This document shows, piece by piece, positions 7,271 through 8,984 of a DNA stretch of 8,984 nt. Under the pieces are notes generated by a model, which was not told where the DNA came from, made no database searches, and saw nothing but the letters and a program-made list of their open reading frames with translations. The stretch is from the NCBI GenBank assembly GCA_903835865.1, contig CAILON010000035.1, positions 1-8,984 of the forward strand, given 5' to 3'. The stretch is from an uncultured beta proteobacterium. GTDB taxonomy: Bacteria > Pseudomonadota > Gammaproteobacteria > Burkholderiales > Burkholderiaceae. Position numbers and translations under genes: made by a program. Each line of letters begins with the position of its first letter. Within the stretch, counting starts at the first letter, position 1.

Positions 7271-8398
7271 GAAAACCAAAGCACACCTCCTGCACCCGCC
7301 GCCATCGAGATTGATCCGGTTTTTGCTGCATTTTCTGTCCTTGTGGTTGATGACAGTAGAACTTTACGCAAAATATTGATTCGCGAGTTGAACTCCCTAG
7401 GCTTTCATAATATTTTGGAGGCGGCTGATGGTCTTGAGGCTATTGAGGTGGTGAGAACGAAGCCCGTTGACTTGATGCTCTTGGATATGGAGATGCCTGA
7501 GCTCGATGGTTTGGGTGTTCTAGGGCAACTGAAGGCAGACGATACCTATAAGGCTTTGCCTATTATTGTGATTTCTGGCGCTGATCAGTTTGAAAAAACG
7601 ATCAAATGCATTGAGATGGGCGCAGAAGATTATCTGCCCAAGCCATTTGACCCTATCTTATTGCGCGCTCGAATTTTTTCTTCGCTTGAGAAAAAGCGCT
7701 TACGTGATTTAGACCGCAAGCACTTAGAGATGCTCAATCATGAAAAGCAATTGCTAGAGATTGAGCAAATGAAGACTGAGAAGTTAATGCTTAACATTCT
7801 GCCAAGGCCAATTGCTGAGCGATTAAAGCGTGGGGAGAAAAACATTTCAGGTAGCTATCCTGACGTCACTATTTTATTTAGCGACTTAGTAGGCTTTACC
7901 AAAATGTCATCGAAGACAACAGCAACTGAGTTGGTCAAATTATTGAATGATTTATTTACGCGATTTGATGTGCGGGCAGAAGCTCTAGGTCTTGAAAAAA
8001 TTAAGACCATTGGCGATGCCTATATGGCAGTAGGCGGCCTTCCTATTCCTCGCCCCGATCATGCGGCATTGTGTGCTGAGATGAGTTTGGGCATGTTTGA
8101 GGACTTAAAGAACTTTAACCAAGAAAATAATGCTGAATTAAACATGCGGGTTGGCATGAACTCCGGCCCGGTAGTTGCTGGAGTGATTGGGTTTACAAAG
8201 TTTTCTTATGATTTATGGGGAAATACAGTCAATACTGCCAGTCGGATGGAGTCAACATCGCAACATGGACGAGTGCAGGTATCACCGAGTACGTATGAGG
8301 CACTGAAGGACACTTATGACTTCGAGGACGCTGGCTTAATGGAATGCAAGGGTTTAGGTGAAATCCGCACCCATTTGCTAATAGGGAAAAAGGTCTAG
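7268..8398 (+). CDS. Response regulator with receiver and class III adenylate cyclase domains
   Basis: This 376-residue cytoplasmic protein is the likely output of the cluster, making cAMP from ATP when phosphorylated. The receiver (about 22-140) has Asp28/Asp29, phospho-acceptor Asp73, Ser103 and Lys125 in PKPF. A charged coiled-coil (about 145-175) leads to the LNILPRPIAERLK transducer-type helix. The class III cyclase domain (about 195-370) has both metal aspartates, Asp206 (LFSDLVGFT) and Asp250 (TIGDAYM). Lys246 and Asp315 (YDLWGNTVN) sit at the adenine-recognition positions, where guanylate cyclases have Glu and Cys. Transition-state residues Asn322 and Arg326 are also present. All catalytic residues are intact, so ATP is the predicted substrate. 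It is one base after cheR and occupies the place where a cheY might be expected. Whether phosphorylation raises or lowers activity cannot be read from the sequence. Confidence 0.95.
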   Translation: MENQSTPPAPAAIEIDPVFAAFSVLVVDDSRTLRKILIRELNSLGFHNILEAADGLEAIEVVRTKPVDLMLLDMEMPELDGLGVLGQLKADDTYKALPIIVISGADQFEKTIKCIEMGAEDYLPKPFDPILLRARIFSSLEKKRLRDLDRKHLEMLNHEKQLLEIEQMKTEKLMLNILPRPIAERLKRGEKNISGSYPDVTILFSDLVGFTKMSSKTTATELVKLLNDLFTRFDVRAEALGLEKIKTIGDAYMAVGGLPIPRPDHAALCAEMSLGMFEDLKNFNQENNAELNMRVGMNSGPVVAGVIGFTKFSYDLWGNTVNTASRMESTSQHGRVQVSPSTYEALKDTYDFEDAGLMECKGLGEIRTHLLIGKKV

Positions 8399-8440
8399 TG
8401 AAGTCAGAAAAGCTGTTTTATTATTGTTGAATTGCAAAAA

Positions 8441-8457
8441 AGGGGTTTAAAACCATG
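8441..8457 (+). promoter_or_regulatory. Ribosome binding site of the YqhA-family gene
   Basis: AGGGG (8441-8445) lies 9 bases before the ATG at 8455. This supports that start even though it makes the N-terminus longer than in E. coli YqhA. Confidence 0.65.
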
Positions 8458-8984
8458 TCTGAAAATGTGAATAGCCAAGAGCGTAAGCCAGACCATTCTG
8501 GGCACCTTGAGGTATTTATTGAAAAGTTAATCTATAGAAGTCGCTGGATATTGGCCGTCTTCTATCTTATCTTGGTGGCAACCCTGTTCCTGGTCGCAAT
8601 CAAGTTCTTCAAAGAGTTCCTACATTTCGCGATGACCTTTTGGGATGCTACTGAGGCTGAGTTTGTTACAGGTGTCCTGGAGATTGTCGATAAGACCTTG
8701 TTGGGCAACCTCCTTATTTTGATTATCTTTTCTGGCTATGAAAACTTTGTTTCCATTATTGGCGCCGCTAAAAATAGCGCTGATCGACCTAAGTGGATGG
8801 GTGAAGTTGATTTTGCTGGATTGAAATTGAAGCTCATTGGTTCGATTGTTGCTCTATCAGGTATTAATCTCTTGGCAGCCTTCTTGGAAATTGAAACAAC
8901 CAATAAAGAAAATCTTGGTTGGATGGTTGGAATCCATTTAACTTTTGTAGTGACCGGATTGATCTTTGCTCTCTCTGAGCGATA
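8455..8984 (+). CDS. yqhA: YqhA/UPF0114-family inner-membrane protein (3' end outside window)
   Basis: Reading from the ATG at 8455, the frame stays open to the window edge and gives 176 residues. After a polar N-terminal tail of about 17 residues comes EKLIYRSRWILAVFY, then a first membrane helix. A second hydrophobic segment follows at about residues 81-94 (TLLGNLLILIIFSGYENF), then KLKLIGSIVALSGINLL and a last one, HLTFVVTGLIFALSER. The SRW, FSGYENFVS and IHLTFV motifs match my memory of E. coli YqhA (UPF0114), a small membrane protein of unknown function. The tail is an addition compared with E. coli YqhA, which begins about where EKLIYRSRW does. It starts 56 bases after the cyclase stop with no terminator between, so it may share the chemosensory transcript. 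No function is assigned beyond the family name. Confidence 0.88.
   Translation, partial: MSENVNSQERKPDHSGHLEVFIEKLIYRSRWILAVFYLILVATLFLVAIKFFKEFLHFAMTFWDATEAEFVTGVLEIVDKTLLGNLLILIIFSGYENFVSIIGAAKNSADRPKWMGEVDFAGLKLKLIGSIVALSGINLLAAFLEIETTNKENLGWMVGIHLTFVVTGLIFALSER

Noticed and set aside
8424..8451. TTGTTG and TTTAAA with a 16-base gap as a promoter for the YqhA-family gene
   Set aside because: Transcription would begin at or after the ATG at 8455, leaving out the ribosome binding site.

Overview
The window (about 9 kb, moderately AT-rich, every gene on the + strand) reads as a chromosomal segment of a betaproteobacterium. Codon use, the tight gene packing and the protein types suggest a small-genome Burkholderiales member such as Polynucleobacter. 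That assignment is recognition from memory and was not checked by a search. There are no mobile elements, RNA genes, CRISPR arrays or broken genes.

Layout: (1) 2-406 is the 3' end of a gene encoding a cyclic-nucleotide-binding domain, most like the C-terminus of a cNMP-binding mechanosensitive (MscS-type) channel. A good intrinsic terminator follows at 443-472. (2) A 236-base intergenic region probably carries the promoter of the next block. (3) 643-8398 is a compact chemosensory operon: a membrane methyl-accepting receptor, CheA, CheW, CheB, CheR and a CheY-type receiver fused to a class III adenylate cyclase. CheA and CheW overlap by ATGA; CheB/CheR and CheR/cyclase are one base apart. (4) 8455 to the window end is a YqhA/UPF0114 membrane protein, cut by the window edge. 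It lies 56 bases after the cyclase with no terminator between.

How the genes fit together: the receptor (4-helix-bundle-type sensor, two transmembrane segments, HAMP, long signalling hairpin) should control CheA through CheW. CheR and CheB would adapt the receptor by methylation and demethylation. The block has no stand-alone CheY, no CheZ and no motility gene. The only receiver besides that of CheB is on the cyclase, and all its phosphorylation and catalytic residues are intact. The simplest reading is a chemosensory array whose output is cAMP rather than a flagellar motor. The gene just upstream encodes a candidate cAMP-binding channel, which raises the untested possibility of a chemosensory-to-cAMP-to-channel circuit. 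Secondary features are a CheA without a P2 domain but with two CheW-like domains in tandem, and a matched pair of a CheR with a shortened beta-subdomain and a receptor without a C-terminal pentapeptide tether.
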